Assembly (NCBI GenBank): GCA_947500645.1 | Contig: CANMSD010000004.1 | Span: 242,420-306,419 of the forward strand | DNA: 64,000 bases | Direction: 5' to 3' | DNA from: an uncultured Erythrobacter sp. | GTDB taxonomy: Bacteria; Pseudomonadota; Alphaproteobacteria; Sphingomonadales; Sphingomonadaceae | In this document: in pieces, positions 1 through 9,429 of the stretch | Position numbering within the stretch: position 1 is the stretch's first letter | Layout of the letters: every line of letters begins with the position of its first letter | Notes under the pieces: generated by a model | What the model saw: the letters and a program-made list of their open reading frames with translations, nothing else | Databases searched by the model: none | Told to the model about the DNA's origin: nothing | Program-made: the position numbers and the translations under genes

Positions 1-162
1 GTCTTCGAACAGCGCAAACAGTTTGTCACGTTCAGTCTGTGGCTGCTGGGCTGCAGCTTCGACTTGCTCGCCGTGATTGTCGGCAAAAGCCGGTGCGGCT
101 GGCAGCATGAAAGCGCTAGCGGCGAGGAGTGCGGCACGAATTTGCATGTTCTTCAGTCCCAT
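1..162 (-). CDS. Secreted protein, N-terminal fragment (window edge)
   Basis: This is the first 54 codons of a gene that reads leftward and leaves the window at base 1. The start codon is the complement of 160-162, and a second possible start lies five codons in (M6). Residues 1-27 look like a signal peptide: a basic start, an Ala/Leu-rich core and an A-F-A cleavage site followed by DNHGEQ. The mature part begins with a Gln/Ala-rich stretch and then TERDKLFALFED. That pattern is like the start of exported DUF885 proteins of sphingomonads, but too little is visible to be sure. It lies 96 bases beyond the stop of the metallo-hydrolase upstream on the same strand. Confidence 0.55.
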   Translation of the reverse strand, partial: MGLKNMQIRAALLAASAFMLPAAPAFADNHGEQVEAAAQQPQTERDKLFALFED

Positions 163-258
163 TAACCAAAATAATCGTTTGACGCAGCTAGGGTGTCAGT
201 TCGAACAGGACAAGCTCGCTCCCGACGAAGGTGCCAGCGCGTTCGATAAACCCGTTGC

Positions 259-1194
259 TCAGTCGCCGCTAAGGCAAATCCGCATCCCGCGCCGCGCAAT
301 ATTGAAACCGCGCGCCTCCACTTCTTTCGATTGCTCGTTTTCCGGATCGCGGATTGGATTGGTGTGATTGTAATGGATGAAGTGAACCTTCGCGCGCTGT
401 TCGGGCGAGAGGTCCTGCAACCGATCCATAGTTTCAGTAACGCGCGGATGCGGAATCTCACTCATATCACGCCCCTCACCACTCTCATCAAGCAGTTCGT
501 TGTCATCCCAGAACGTGGCGTCGACAAAGACGTAATCTGCGCCTGTGATAAGATTGCCAAGCGATTGCCCGCTTTGCTCCTCGAACGCGTCCCAGCTGTC
601 GAGATCGGGCATGTAGATCGCGCGTTTGTCCGGCGTCATGATGAGATAACCGACAGTCTCGGAATACTCGTCGCGATGGGGAACAATGATCGGCAGCACG
701 CCGAAATTGTCGGTCAGCACTGTGAAGCTGCCTTCAGCCATTTCGGTAATCGCAATGTTGCCTAGCTCGACCAGTTGGCTCCACGGGCCGTTTTCACGAA
801 GAAAAGCTGCCATGCGCGGCATCGCAAAAACGCGCGCATTGGCGGTGTTATCGGCCTCCCTCCCCAGCCATGCGAGGCCGAGATAGTGGCCCATATGCGC
901 ATGGGTAAGAAACACGCCGTCGACCCCGTGATCGGCGAAGCTCGACTCCGCATCGTTCAGGATCTTGTACTGCTCGGTAATCGCGGGCGACATGTCGAAA
1001 ACGTAACGCTCGCCGCTCTCGCGATCGATTACGCCTAGCGAGCTGGGAAGCAAGCGCGGCCCATCGTCATCGAAATGCCCGATCTGCGGAGCGCCAGCAT
1101 CCTGTCCTGCACCGAGCACGACAATCTCACGCGGACAGACTACAGGGGTCGATGCACTTAGCGCGAGCGCGGACGCCAATAGAGTAAGGCTCAT
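259..1194 (-). CDS. Exported PqqB-like MBL-fold metallo-hydrolase
   Basis: A 311-residue protein with a short signal-like N terminus (residues 1-16). It continues with VVLGAGQDAGAPQIG, the characteristic opening of PqqB and related metallo-beta-lactamase-fold enzymes. The metal motif is THAHMGH (His98, His100, His103), with later histidines in IVPHRD and FIHYNH that could complete a metal site. PqqB proper acts in pyrroloquinoline quinone synthesis, but no other pqq gene is nearby and this copy appears exported, so a hydrolase of another substrate is more likely. Its ATG overlaps the stop of the upstream amidohydrolase gene (ATGA at 1191-1194), so the two are translationally coupled and probably work on related exported or periplasmic substrates. 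Substrate unknown. Confidence 0.8.
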   Translation of the reverse strand: MSLTLLASALALSASTPVVCPREIVVLGAGQDAGAPQIGHFDDDGPRLLPSSLGVIDRESGERYVFDMSPAITEQYKILNDAESSFADHGVDGVFLTHAHMGHYLGLAWLGREADNTANARVFAMPRMAAFLRENGPWSQLVELGNIAITEMAEGSFTVLTDNFGVLPIIVPHRDEYSETVGYLIMTPDKRAIYMPDLDSWDAFEEQSGQSLGNLITGADYVFVDATFWDDNELLDESGEGRDMSEIPHPRVTETMDRLQDLSPEQRAKVHFIHYNHTNPIRDPENEQSKEVEARGFNIARRGMRICLSGD

Positions 1195-2492
1195 TCGATC
1201 ACACGCCCGCGCACCATCACGAAATCGACATCTTCCAGCACGGTTACATCGGCCAGCGGATTGCCATCCACCGCGATGATGTCAGCGGAAAAGCCAGGCG
1301 CGAGACGACCGATTTCCGCCTCCAGACCGATAATCTCGGCCGCCACGGTTGTTGCCGCGGCCAGCGCTTCCCGATCGGACATGCCGCCCGCTTTCATCAG
1401 TGCAAGCTCTCTGGCATTTTCGCCATGCGGGAACACGCCAGCATCGGTACCGAACGCGATCTTCACGCCATATTGCCGCGCACGCTGCACAATAGTGTCG
1501 GCGAACTGGCTTACGGCGCGGATCTTGTCTTCGACCACGGGAGTATAGAAGCCCTTGCCGATGTTTTTCTTGATCCCTTCAAACGCCATCAAAGTCGGAA
1601 CAAGGGTCGTACCATTTTCCTTCATCGCCTCAGCCGCAGCCTCATCGATATAGGTGCCGTGTTCGATCGTGTGCACGCCAGCGCGAGCCGCCGCTTCGAT
1701 CCCGCGCGCGCCATGCGCGTGTGCCGCAACCTTTAGGCCGAGCGTTTCGGCGGTATCGACAATCGACTTCATCTCCTCATCGGTGAAATGCGCTTCCAGC
1801 CCGCGCCCCTGCTGGCTGAGCACGCCGCCGGTTGCCGTAATCTTGATCAGGTCCGCGCCGTATTTGGACGCGGTCCGGACGCGCTCGGCACATTGGATCG
1901 GGCCGGTGCAGGAAAAGTCGGACGTGATCGCGTCGTTCACTTCCTTGCGGAAGCCGTTGATGTCGCCATGCCCGCCGACAATCGCGATTGTCCGCGCGCT
2001 GGTGACGATCCGCGGTCCGGCAACGACACCGCTTTCGGTCGCGCGGCGCAGGCTCTGGGTTACCTGATCGGTGCGCGAACCGAGATCGCGAACGGTTGTA
2101 AAGCCCGCCAATGCCGTGAGGCGCGCATTCTTGGCCGCGATCAGAGTGTACCACTCGGGCGGATTGGTCGCCGCGCGCCAGAACTCGCCGCTAGGATCGC
2201 CGGACAAGTGCGTGTGCAGATCAATAAGTCCGGGGAGCACAGTTTTACCGGTCAAATCGATCACTCGGTCGGCACGCGCCTCGTAGGGTGCGTATTCGAA
2301 ATTGCCATGAGGAAGAATGTCCTCGATCACGCCGTCGACTACGACAATCATGACTGGGACAGAGCTCACATCAGTGTCGGCTTCGTAGATCACGCTATCC
2401 GCATTGATCAGTACGGTTTCAGCCGCCAGCGGTGATGCGGCCAACACGCTCAATCCTGCCAATGCACCGAAAATGCGTTTTAGAAGCTTCAT
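1191..2492 (-). CDS. Exported amidohydrolase (imidazolonepropionase/prolidase-like)
   Basis: A 433-residue metal-dependent amidohydrolase. A signal peptide occupies about residues 1-24 (LSVLAASPLAAET). The TIM-barrel metal ligands are visible: HTH at 93-95 after LPGLID, a lysine in LIKITATGG for the bridging carbamate, histidines in AAHAHGARG and IEHGTY, and an aspartate in FGTDAGVFPHG. These fit the exported Xaa-Pro dipeptidase or imidazolonepropionase-like group, which often cleaves dipeptides or cyclic amides. It is the first gene of a two-gene unit with the PqqB-like protein. It is divergent from the S9 peptidase at 2633, and the pairing of two exported hydrolases with a peptidase suggests a peptide-scavenging role. 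The exact substrate cannot be read from sequence. Confidence 0.85.
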   Translation of the reverse strand: MKLLKRIFGALAGLSVLAASPLAAETVLINADSVIYEADTDVSSVPVMIVVVDGVIEDILPHGNFEYAPYEARADRVIDLTGKTVLPGLIDLHTHLSGDPSGEFWRAATNPPEWYTLIAAKNARLTALAGFTTVRDLGSRTDQVTQSLRRATESGVVAGPRIVTSARTIAIVGGHGDINGFRKEVNDAITSDFSCTGPIQCAERVRTASKYGADLIKITATGGVLSQQGRGLEAHFTDEEMKSIVDTAETLGLKVAAHAHGARGIEAAARAGVHTIEHGTYIDEAAAEAMKENGTTLVPTLMAFEGIKKNIGKGFYTPVVEDKIRAVSQFADTIVQRARQYGVKIAFGTDAGVFPHGENARELALMKAGGMSDREALAAATTVAAEIIGLEAEIGRLAPGFSADIIAVDGNPLADVTVLEDVDFVMVRGRVIE

Positions 2493-2632
2493 CTCATTCT
2501 CTCCAACAAGCCCTCGGCTTTCTGATGCGCTTTACGCATCAACATATCAAGCGCGCGAAACACATTTGCGATTCGGCGACTGCTCGTTATGGAAGCACGC
2601 AATAACTTCATCTTGAGAGGACTGAGAGACCA

Positions 2633-4723
2633 ATGACCCCCCCAATTCTCACCCGCACGTCCATCACTGCCACGGCCTTGCTTGCTGGCGTATCGCTGGC
2701 TGCAACCGCTCAGGCCCGCCCGATGACACCCGAAGATGTTGCCAAGATCGAAAGCGTGGGGGCAATCGCCGTGTCGCCCGATGGCAGTCGCATCGCCTAC
2801 ACGACGTCCAGCCTGCCCGATGTAACCGAAGGCGAGAAGGACGGCACTTTCACGCAAGAACTGAAAGTCACTTATTCGCCCGATCAGGCGCGAGCATTCC
2901 TGCCCGAAGACATCAGCCCTAGCGGCGTGGACTTCTCGCCCGACGGTCGGATGATCAGCTTCCTTTGGACCAAGGAAGACGAAAAGCGCGCCGTCTGGGG
3001 CGTGCCGGTCGATGGCGGCACCTACAAGAAACTCGCTGAAATCGAGGAAGCGAATGTACGCAGCTATCGCTGGAGCGGCGACGGACGCACGCTTTATCTG
3101 CTCGCAAATGCCGAGGAAGACAAACAGCGCGAGAAGCAGAAGAAGGCCGGCTTCAACGCCCGCGTTTACGAAGAGGAATTCAAACCAGCGCGTCTGTTCG
3201 CCGCCAGAGTTGGCACGGAAGTGGATGAAGAACCGCGCGAGATCGCACTGCCGGGCTTCGTCAGCGCGTTCGATATCGCGCCGGACGACGCGTTTGCTAT
3301 CGTCGAAACGGCCCCCACCCCGCTGGTCGACGACAGCTACACCAGCAAGCGGGTAAACATTATCGACCTCGCTACCGGCGACGTGCGCGCTGTCGTGGAA
3401 ACGCCGGGCAAGATCGGCGACGTCGAAATCTCTCCTGATGGCAGCCAGCTGTCGCTGATCGCGGGGGTCGACATCAACGACCCGGCTGACACCACATTGC
3501 ACCTCGTCGACACGGCGGCAGGCACTTACCGCGCGCTCAATGCGGGTGCTGCAGAAGCAGCCGTCGATGCAGAATGGCTGCCCAACGGCCAGCTAGCCAG
3601 TGTCATTCATGTCGGCGCGCAGAGCCGCCTGCGGATTTACAATGCGGATGGCAGCGTCGCTTCGGAGCAGGATCCCGGCGATCTGATCCTAACGCGAGTA
3701 GAGGCGGCAGGCGACAAGATCGCAGTCGCAGCGAACAGCCCGAAGCACCCTACAGAGCTGTTCGTCTGGGATGACAACGCATTCGATCGCTGGACGACCC
3801 ACAATCCGTGGCTGTCGGAGATCACCTTTGGCAATCAGCGGACCTACACTTACACCGCGCGCGATGGGCGTCAGATCGAAGGCGTTCTGATCGAGCCGGT
3901 TGGCGGAGCTCCTGAAGGCGGCGCGCCAACCATCATGAACGTCCATGGCGGCCCGGAAGCGCATGAGAGCAATGGCTGGCAGACCGCCTATTCCAAGCCC
4001 GGCCAGGTCGCAGCAGGTAAGGGCTATGCCGTGTTCCTGCCCAACTATCGCGGCTCTACCGCCTATGGCACAGCTTTCTCGAAAGAGCATCAGAACGACT
4101 ACGCTGGCAAGGAGTTCAACGATATTGTCGATGCCAAGCGCGCTCTGGTGGCCGATGGCGTTACAGACGGCGACCGCACCGGCATCACCGGCGGTTCCTA
4201 TGGTGGCTATGCCAGCGCATGGGGCGCGACCGCGCACTCAGCCGAGTATGCGGCCAGCGTGATGTTCGTCGGCATCTCCAACCAGGTCAGCAAGTTCGGC
4301 ACCGGCGACATCCCCTACGAGATGTACAATGTGCACAGCCTCAAATGGCCGTGGGATGATTGGCAGGCAATGCTCGAAGTCTCACCGATCTTCCATGTCG
4401 ACAAGGCGGAAACCCCGATCCTGATCATGCATGGCGACAGCGATACGCGGGTCGATCCAGGTCAGTCGTTCGAGCTGTATCGTTCGCTAAAAATCCGCAA
4501 GCCGGACACGCCCGTCCGCTTCGTGCTCTATCCCGGCGAGCCTCACGGCAATCGCCGCGCAGGCAGCCGCTATGACTACAGTCTGCGGATGATGGAGTGG
4601 TTCGACACCTATCTCATGACCGGCGACCGCAAGGCAGAAATGCCTGATCCTCGCCCGCAACTGGCGGAAGGCGCGAAGGGCTCAAGCCCCGACGATATCG
4701 AGGACGAAGACAGCGAGGAGTGA
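2633..4723 (+). CDS. S9-family prolyl oligopeptidase/acylaminoacyl peptidase, exported
   Basis: A 696-residue serine peptidase of family S9. A signal peptide covers about residues 1-28 (LAATAQAR). The N-terminal two thirds is the beta-propeller lid, with repeated VSPDG, FSPDG and ISPDG blades. The C-terminal alpha/beta-hydrolase domain holds Ser522 in GGSYGGY, Asp604 in GDSDTRVD and His638 in GEPHGNR, so the catalytic triad is intact. The last 30 residues are strongly acidic (DDIEDEDSEE). It probably removes dipeptides or acylated residues from short peptides in the periplasm. A ribosome-binding site (GAGAGAC) sits just before the ATG. It stands alone, transcribed away from the amidohydrolase pair, and ends at a clear terminator. 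Confidence 0.92.
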   Translation: MTPPILTRTSITATALLAGVSLAATAQARPMTPEDVAKIESVGAIAVSPDGSRIAYTTSSLPDVTEGEKDGTFTQELKVTYSPDQARAFLPEDISPSGVDFSPDGRMISFLWTKEDEKRAVWGVPVDGGTYKKLAEIEEANVRSYRWSGDGRTLYLLANAEEDKQREKQKKAGFNARVYEEEFKPARLFAARVGTEVDEEPREIALPGFVSAFDIAPDDAFAIVETAPTPLVDDSYTSKRVNIIDLATGDVRAVVETPGKIGDVEISPDGSQLSLIAGVDINDPADTTLHLVDTAAGTYRALNAGAAEAAVDAEWLPNGQLASVIHVGAQSRLRIYNADGSVASEQDPGDLILTRVEAAGDKIAVAANSPKHPTELFVWDDNAFDRWTTHNPWLSEITFGNQRTYTYTARDGRQIEGVLIEPVGGAPEGGAPTIMNVHGGPEAHESNGWQTAYSKPGQVAAGKGYAVFLPNYRGSTAYGTAFSKEHQNDYAGKEFNDIVDAKRALVADGVTDGDRTGITGGSYGGYASAWGATAHSAEYAASVMFVGISNQVSKFGTGDIPYEMYNVHSLKWPWDDWQAMLEVSPIFHVDKAETPILIMHGDSDTRVDPGQSFELYRSLKIRKPDTPVRFVLYPGEPHGNRRAGSRYDYSLRMMEWFDTYLMTGDRKAEMPDPRPQLAEGAKGSSPDDIEDEDSEE

Positions 4724-4750
4724 TTTCTCTCGCCGAAACCTAAAAGTATG

Positions 4751-4783
4751 AAGGGCTGCCTTTACTGGCGGCCCTTTCTTTTT
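4751..4783 (+). terminator. Rho-independent terminator after the S9 peptidase
   Basis: A GC-rich hairpin, arms AAGGGCTGCC and GGCGGCCCTT with one G-T wobble and a six-base loop, is followed by a T-rich tail. It lies 27 bases after the peptidase stop and faces the end of the oppositely oriented MipA gene. Confidence 0.75.
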
Positions 4784-4913
4784 CCGAAGTCCGTGCGGGT
4801 TTGAAATGGCTTGGTCGGCGTCAGCCGACCGCAAGCGTGACTGTGCGCTCGAGCTTATGCAAGGAAAGTCAAGCGGGCCGGATGGCCCGCGCCCGGCGCA
4901 TGAGGGCGCTCAA

Positions 4914-5864
4914 TCAAAAAGTGTAACCCACACCTATCCCGCCAAAGAACTGGTCTGCGCTGCCCCGGATGCTCGTATAGGGCGTGTCCGCCGCATCGCC
5001 CACAAGGCGCGAATACCCCCCGACGCCATAGATGTTCCAGCCGCCGTTCATCAGATTGCCGTCCAGGTCGACCGTCGCAATCGCCGTCAGGCCGAGGCTG
5101 TTGAGACCACCATCGGCGGTGAATTCCGGAAGGCCGCTCGCCGCGCTCTGCGCAGGGCTGACCGAGTAGTAATAGTCGGCAAAGTCATCGTCGATGATTT
5201 GCCCTCCGAGCGACAATTGCAGGGCCGATCCGCGCCCCATTGGCGTGAAGTAGCCAATGCTCGGCTCCACCACCATGCCGTCATGCGCGCCGAGGATGTC
5301 CCAGCGAACGGAGGTCGACACAGTCAGTCGGTCAAACCGATTGAGAACGCCAGGAAAAGTCACTCCGCCATTGACGCCAACTTCGAAGGCGGTGTCGAGC
5401 TCGCCCGCAGCGCGCACAACGTCGTCCTCGATCTGGTCGTCGCGATCATTGCGAAGACGGAAGGAAGGGCCGAAGGATATGCTCGTCCCAGCCGGTCCAC
5501 CTCCTGGCGGCTGCGAGAGTAGGTCGAGGTTGAGACCTGGTCCATTAGGACTGATGCCCACTCCACCCACGCGGCCAACGATCAGTGGCAGGGGAAAGAC
5601 GACATAATCGTTAGAGCCGGAGTAGCTAGGCACCAGACCGGCACCGATGCCGATGGTCAACCACGTGTCGTCAAACACCATATCGCTGGTATCGATGCCA
5701 GGCGGTGGACCGCCTTGGCCAGCAGCAGGGCCTTGAGTTGGGCGCTCGCCGGAACTCTGCGCCGATTGCTCGGCCCCATCACTGCTATCATCCGCCAAGG
5801 CAGGCGCGCTGACGAGCGTAGCTGAGGCCGCAGCAAGGCCCAAAGCGATTGTGTTAAATGACAT
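4914..5864 (-). CDS. MipA/OmpV family outer-membrane protein
   Basis: A 316-residue secreted protein. The signal peptide covers about residues 1-24 (SAPALADD), followed by a Ser/Gln/Pro/Gly-rich linker to about residue 60. The barrel begins with LTIGIGAGLVPSYSGS and YVVFPLPLIVGR, the usual opening of MipA/OmpV proteins, and ends in IGVGYTF with the C-terminal phenylalanine typical of outer-membrane barrels. In Escherichia coli MipA scaffolds murein enzymes, and in many bacteria the family is simply a porin-like outer-membrane protein. The start is supported by GGGAG seven bases before the ATG. It is downstream of the DUF2585 gene on the same strand with a 70-base gap, so the two could be cotranscribed. 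Confidence 0.85.
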   Translation of the reverse strand: MSFNTIALGLAAASATLVSAPALADDSSDGAEQSAQSSGERPTQGPAAGQGGPPPGIDTSDMVFDDTWLTIGIGAGLVPSYSGSNDYVVFPLPLIVGRVGGVGISPNGPGLNLDLLSQPPGGGPAGTSISFGPSFRLRNDRDDQIEDDVVRAAGELDTAFEVGVNGGVTFPGVLNRFDRLTVSTSVRWDILGAHDGMVVEPSIGYFTPMGRGSALQLSLGGQIIDDDFADYYYSVSPAQSAASGLPEFTADGGLNSLGLTAIATVDLDGNLMNGGWNIYGVGGYSRLVGDAADTPYTSIRGSADQFFGGIGVGYTF

Positions 5865-5934
5865 TAATTGCTCCCTATTCAGGCACTAAACCCACAGGGC
5901 GCGGGCGGGTTCCCTTAGACCGGGAGGTAAGCTG

Positions 5935-6522
5935 TTATCCTGCGGCCTGCCATTCGGCGATAGCTTCGACCGGGAAAAGCAGCATGATGACCGTCAGCGT
6001 TAGGCCATCGCGCACCACCACGGCAGCGACCACTTCCATGATGATCGAAAGGATGATCGTAACCTTGATCGGCAGGCGCATGGCCAGATAGAATCCGAAC
6101 GCCATCCAGCCGATATCCGCGAAGGAATTGAGCACGCTGTCGCCCGAGTAGCCCCAATTGGCAGTGACCGAACGGAACCGGTCGATAACCATTGGCGTGT
6201 TTTCCAGCACTTCCCACGCCGCCTCGAGAAACACGGCCAGTGGTAATCCCCATCGCACGGCATTCTCGCCGCCGATCTTCCATTTGCTGAACAGGAGCCA
6301 GCCCAGCGCATAAAAGATGGGGCCGTGAATGATATGGCTCGGCGTGTACCAATCGGCGAGGTGCTGGCTATTTCCCATCGAGTTAATATCGCCATGCCAC
6401 AGCTTGACGTAGCTGCACTCGCAGATCGGCGGACGGTCCATCGCAAGCAGGATGAGCACCGCAACAAGGCTGATGCCGATAGATACGAGGATCGTGGTGC
6501 GATTGGGGATCAGTTTTGCCAT
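5935..6522 (-). CDS. UPF0314/DUF2585 membrane protein
   Basis: A 195-residue multi-spanning inner-membrane protein of the alphaproteobacterial UPF0314 (DUF2585) family. The family core is easy to see: RPPICEC, then VKLWHGD, GNSQHLADWYTPSHIIHG, and a WEVLENT helix. About five hydrophobic segments follow the order TM1 (ISLVAVLILLAM), a re-entrant cysteine-containing loop, and three C-terminal helices. I chose the ATG at 6520-6522 (MAKLIPN) because GAGG stands four bases before it. The frame extends 25 codons further upstream but without a recognisable site. Function is unknown; the buried His, Glu and Cys residues suggest a ligand or metal site. It is divergent from crtY, sharing a 112-base promoter region. 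Confidence 0.8.
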   Translation of the reverse strand: MAKLIPNRTTILVSIGISLVAVLILLAMDRPPICECSYVKLWHGDINSMGNSQHLADWYTPSHIIHGPIFYALGWLLFSKWKIGGENAVRWGLPLAVFLEAAWEVLENTPMVIDRFRSVTANWGYSGDSVLNSFADIGWMAFGFYLAMRLPIKVTIILSIIMEVVAAVVVRDGLTLTVIMLLFPVEAIAEWQAAG

Positions 6523-6634
6523 GACCTCAAGCGATGAATCACCCCCGCTCACGAAGCAAGGGGACAGGGCGATCGCGCTGGGGATACAGCGGAGCATTGC
6601 CCCCTGCCCCGGCTTTCCCTAGGGCCATCGCAGA

Positions 6635-7855
6635 ATGAGCGGAAACAGCATCGATGTGGCCATTGTAGGTGGCGGTCTGGCCGGCGGGCTGATCGCGCTG
6701 GCGCTGTATCGCGAGCGACCCGAACTGCGCCTGGCGGTAGTCGAAAGCGGGAAGACAATCGGCGGAAATCACCGCTGGAGTTGGTTCGACAGCGACCTAT
6801 CGAAACAAGGCCGTGCGCTGCTCGAAACCTTCCGCCAGAACGAGTGGAACGAAGGCTACGACGTCGCCTTTCCCAAGTATCGCCGCACGCTGAAAACCGG
6901 CTATCGCTCTATGTCGAGCGCGGATTTTCATGAGGGCCTGACCCGCTTGATGCCGGATGAGATTTTTCGTCTCGGCTGCAAGGCGGAAAGCATGGATGCT
7001 CGCGGTGTTACGCTAGACGATGGCGAGCGTATCGATGCCCGCACCGTCATCGATTGTCGCAGCTTTACACCGAGCCAGCATCTGCGCGGTGGCTGGCAGA
7101 TATTCATGGGTCGGCACATCCGGCTGAACGACGCGCATGGCATTGATCGTCCGACGATCATGGATGCCAGCGTCGATCAACTCGCCCCCTATGGCAATGG
7201 CGGGGCCTATCGCTTCGTCTATGTCCTGCCATTGGCTGCGCATGATGTGTTTGTCGAAGACACATACTACGCCGATCAAGCGAAACTCGATCGCGGCGCG
7301 CTTTCGTCAAGGATCGATGCTTATGCTCGCCAATATGGTTGGCAGGATGGTGCGATTGTCGGCCATGAACATGGATTGCTACCGGTACTCACCGGAGGTG
7401 ATTTCAGCGCTTATCAGCAGGAAATGCGTATCGAAGGCGTAGCCATGGCTGGCGCGCGCGGCGGCTTCGTCCACCCGCTTACCAGCTACACCATGCCGAT
7501 AGCAGTAGAGAACGCGCTGACTATCGCCGCAGAGGCCGACTTGACCGGCCCGCAGCTCGCCGCCTTGTTCGAGACGCGCGCACGCAAACATTGGCGAAAG
7601 ACGGGATACTACCGGATGCTCGCCCGTTTCCTGTTTTTCGCCGCCGATCCGGAACGCCGGGTCGACATATTTCAGCGGTTCTACGGCCTGCGCGAAGGGT
7701 TGATCGAGCGTTTCTACGCTGCTCGTTCGCCTCTGCGGGACAAGGTTCGCGTCCTTTGGGGCAAGCCGCCCGTAACTATCCCGCGCGCAATTGCTGCTAT
7801 GTTCAAGCGTGGCAAGCCATTGAAGAAGCCACCACAGACGGAGACCCCGGCATGA
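6635..7855 (+). CDS. crtY: Lycopene beta-cyclase CrtY
   Basis: A 406-residue CrtY-type cyclase that closes the two ends of lycopene to beta-carotene. The N-terminal dinucleotide-binding motif is VGGGLAGG (about residues 10-17), and the family blocks GGNHRWSWFDSD and ARGGFVHPLTSYTMP are present. It acts at the inner membrane on hydrophobic substrate. It is the first gene of the carotenoid cluster. Its TGA overlaps the crtI ATG (ATGA at 7852-7855), which implies translational coupling. Beta-carotene is the precursor of zeaxanthin, astaxanthin or the erythroxanthin-type pigments of the Erythrobacteraceae; no hydroxylase or ketolase gene is in this window. Confidence 0.93.
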   Translation: MSGNSIDVAIVGGGLAGGLIALALYRERPELRLAVVESGKTIGGNHRWSWFDSDLSKQGRALLETFRQNEWNEGYDVAFPKYRRTLKTGYRSMSSADFHEGLTRLMPDEIFRLGCKAESMDARGVTLDDGERIDARTVIDCRSFTPSQHLRGGWQIFMGRHIRLNDAHGIDRPTIMDASVDQLAPYGNGGAYRFVYVLPLAAHDVFVEDTYYADQAKLDRGALSSRIDAYARQYGWQDGAIVGHEHGLLPVLTGGDFSAYQQEMRIEGVAMAGARGGFVHPLTSYTMPIAVENALTIAAEADLTGPQLAALFETRARKHWRKTGYYRMLARFLFFAADPERRVDIFQRFYGLREGLIERFYAARSPLRDKVRVLWGKPPVTIPRAIAAMFKRGKPLKKPPQTETPA

Positions 7856-9429
7856 ACGCCGATCCCAAACTCGATCTGAATTCGCCGCCAGCCGCAGGTC
7901 AGGGGATCAATCCATCCCTCGCGGAGAAATACGAGGGGCGAACAGCCTGCGTGATCGGCGCAGGTTTTGGCGGCATGGCGCTGGCAATGCGGCTGCAATC
8001 GGCGGGTATCGCGACTACCGTGGTCGAAGCGCGCGACAAGCCGGGCGGCCGGGCTTATTACTGGGAGAAAGACGGCTTCACTTTCGATGCCGGGCCGACA
8101 GTCATCACTGACCCGCCCTGCCTTAAGGAGCTATGGGAACTGACCGGACACGACATTGCCGAAGATGTCGAGCTCATGAAGGTTATGCCGTTTTACCGAC
8201 TCAATTGGCCCGATGGGACAAACTTCGACTACTCGAATGACGAAGAGCAGCTGAACGCCGAAATCGCCAAGCTGAACCCCGACGATATCGTCGGCTATCA
8301 ACGCTTCCTCGAATACTCCGCCGAAGTGCACGAGGAAGGCTATGTGAAGCTGGGCCACAAGCCGTTTCTCGACTTCAAGAGCATGCTGAAGGCGGCACCG
8401 GCGCTGGTCAAGAAACAGGCCTGGCGCAGCGTCTATTCACTCGTCTCCAGCTACATCCAGAGCGAGAAACTGCGCGAGGCTCTGTCGTTCCACACCTTGC
8501 TGGTCGGCGGCAGCCCGATGAAAACCAGCTCCATCTACGCATTGATCCACAAGCTCGAAAAGGATGGCGGTGTATGGTGGGCACGCGGAGGGACCAACCG
8601 CCTGATCGCCGGGATGGTGCGCCATTTCGAGCGGCTCGGCGGCACCATGCGCGTCGGCGATGCGGCTAAGCAGGTGCACACGCTAGGCAATCGGGCGAGC
8701 GAAGTTGAAACCGTCAGCGGCTGGAAAGAGCGCTTCGATGCGGTCGCCTCGAACGCCGATATCATGCATTCTTACAAAGACTTGCTCAGCGAGAGCGTGC
8801 GCGGCCCTAAATACGCCAAGTCGCTCAGCCGAAAGAGTTTTTCGCCATCGCTATTCGTCGTGCATTTCGGGTTGGAAGGCAATTGGCCCGGCATTCCGCA
8901 CCACATGATCCTGTTCGGTCCGCGCTATAGGGGGCTGGTCGAAGACATATACAAACACGGCGTGCTGCCGCAGGATTTCTCGATCTATCTGCACCACCCG
9001 ACCGTCACCGACCCTAGCATGGCGCCAAAGGGCAAGAGCACGTTTTACGCGCTCGTTCCGGTCGCGCATATGGGCAAGATGCCGATTGATTGGGACGTCG
9101 AAGGGCCGAAGCTGGAAAAAGCCATCCTCGATGAGGTTGGCCGCCGCCTGATCCCGGACATTCACGACCGAATCGTGACCAAATTCAGCTATGCGCCAAA
9201 GGACTTCTCACAAGATCTCAACGCGCATTTGGGCAGCGCCTTCAGCCTAGAGCCCGTGCTGTGGCAGAGCGCATATTTGCGCGGGCACAACCGCGACGAT
9301 GTGATCGACAATTTCTACCTCGTCGGCGCAGGCACCCACCCGGGCGCAGGCATTCCCGGCGTGGTCGGCAGCGCAAAAGCAACCGCAGGCTTGATGCTGG
9401 AGGATTTGGCGGCCAAAGCGACCGCATGA
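7852..9429 (+). CDS. crtI: Phytoene desaturase CrtI
   Basis: A 525-residue FAD-dependent phytoene desaturase that converts phytoene to lycopene (or neurosporene). The FAD motif is VIGAGFGGMALAMRL near residue 32, followed by ARDKPGGRAYYW and FDAGPTVITDP. The C terminus carries the bacterial phytoene dehydrogenase signature NFYLVGAGTHPGAGIPG. The frame is open for a further 87 codons inside crtY, but the start at 7852 is preferred because it gives the usual length and the ATGA overlap with crtY. Its own stop overlaps the next ATG in the same way. It is part of crtY-crtI-CPCC-LOG-crtB. Confidence 0.93.
   Translation: MNADPKLDLNSPPAAGQGINPSLAEKYEGRTACVIGAGFGGMALAMRLQSAGIATTVVEARDKPGGRAYYWEKDGFTFDAGPTVITDPPCLKELWELTGHDIAEDVELMKVMPFYRLNWPDGTNFDYSNDEEQLNAEIAKLNPDDIVGYQRFLEYSAEVHEEGYVKLGHKPFLDFKSMLKAAPALVKKQAWRSVYSLVSSYIQSEKLREALSFHTLLVGGSPMKTSSIYALIHKLEKDGGVWWARGGTNRLIAGMVRHFERLGGTMRVGDAAKQVHTLGNRASEVETVSGWKERFDAVASNADIMHSYKDLLSESVRGPKYAKSLSRKSFSPSLFVVHFGLEGNWPGIPHHMILFGPRYRGLVEDIYKHGVLPQDFSIYLHHPTVTDPSMAPKGKSTFYALVPVAHMGKMPIDWDVEGPKLEKAILDEVGRRLIPDIHDRIVTKFSYAPKDFSQDLNAHLGSAFSLEPVLWQSAYLRGHNRDDVIDNFYLVGAGTHPGAGIPGVVGSAKATAGLMLEDLAAKATA

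Noticed and set aside
259..1194. Assignment as pqqB of a PQQ pathway
   Set aside because: No other pqq gene is near and a signal-like N terminus is present, so only PqqB-like is claimed.
2489..3502. A 337-codon open frame on the minus strand
   Set aside because: It lies entirely opposite the S9 peptidase; the translation has no domain and reflects the GC-rich codon bias of the real gene.
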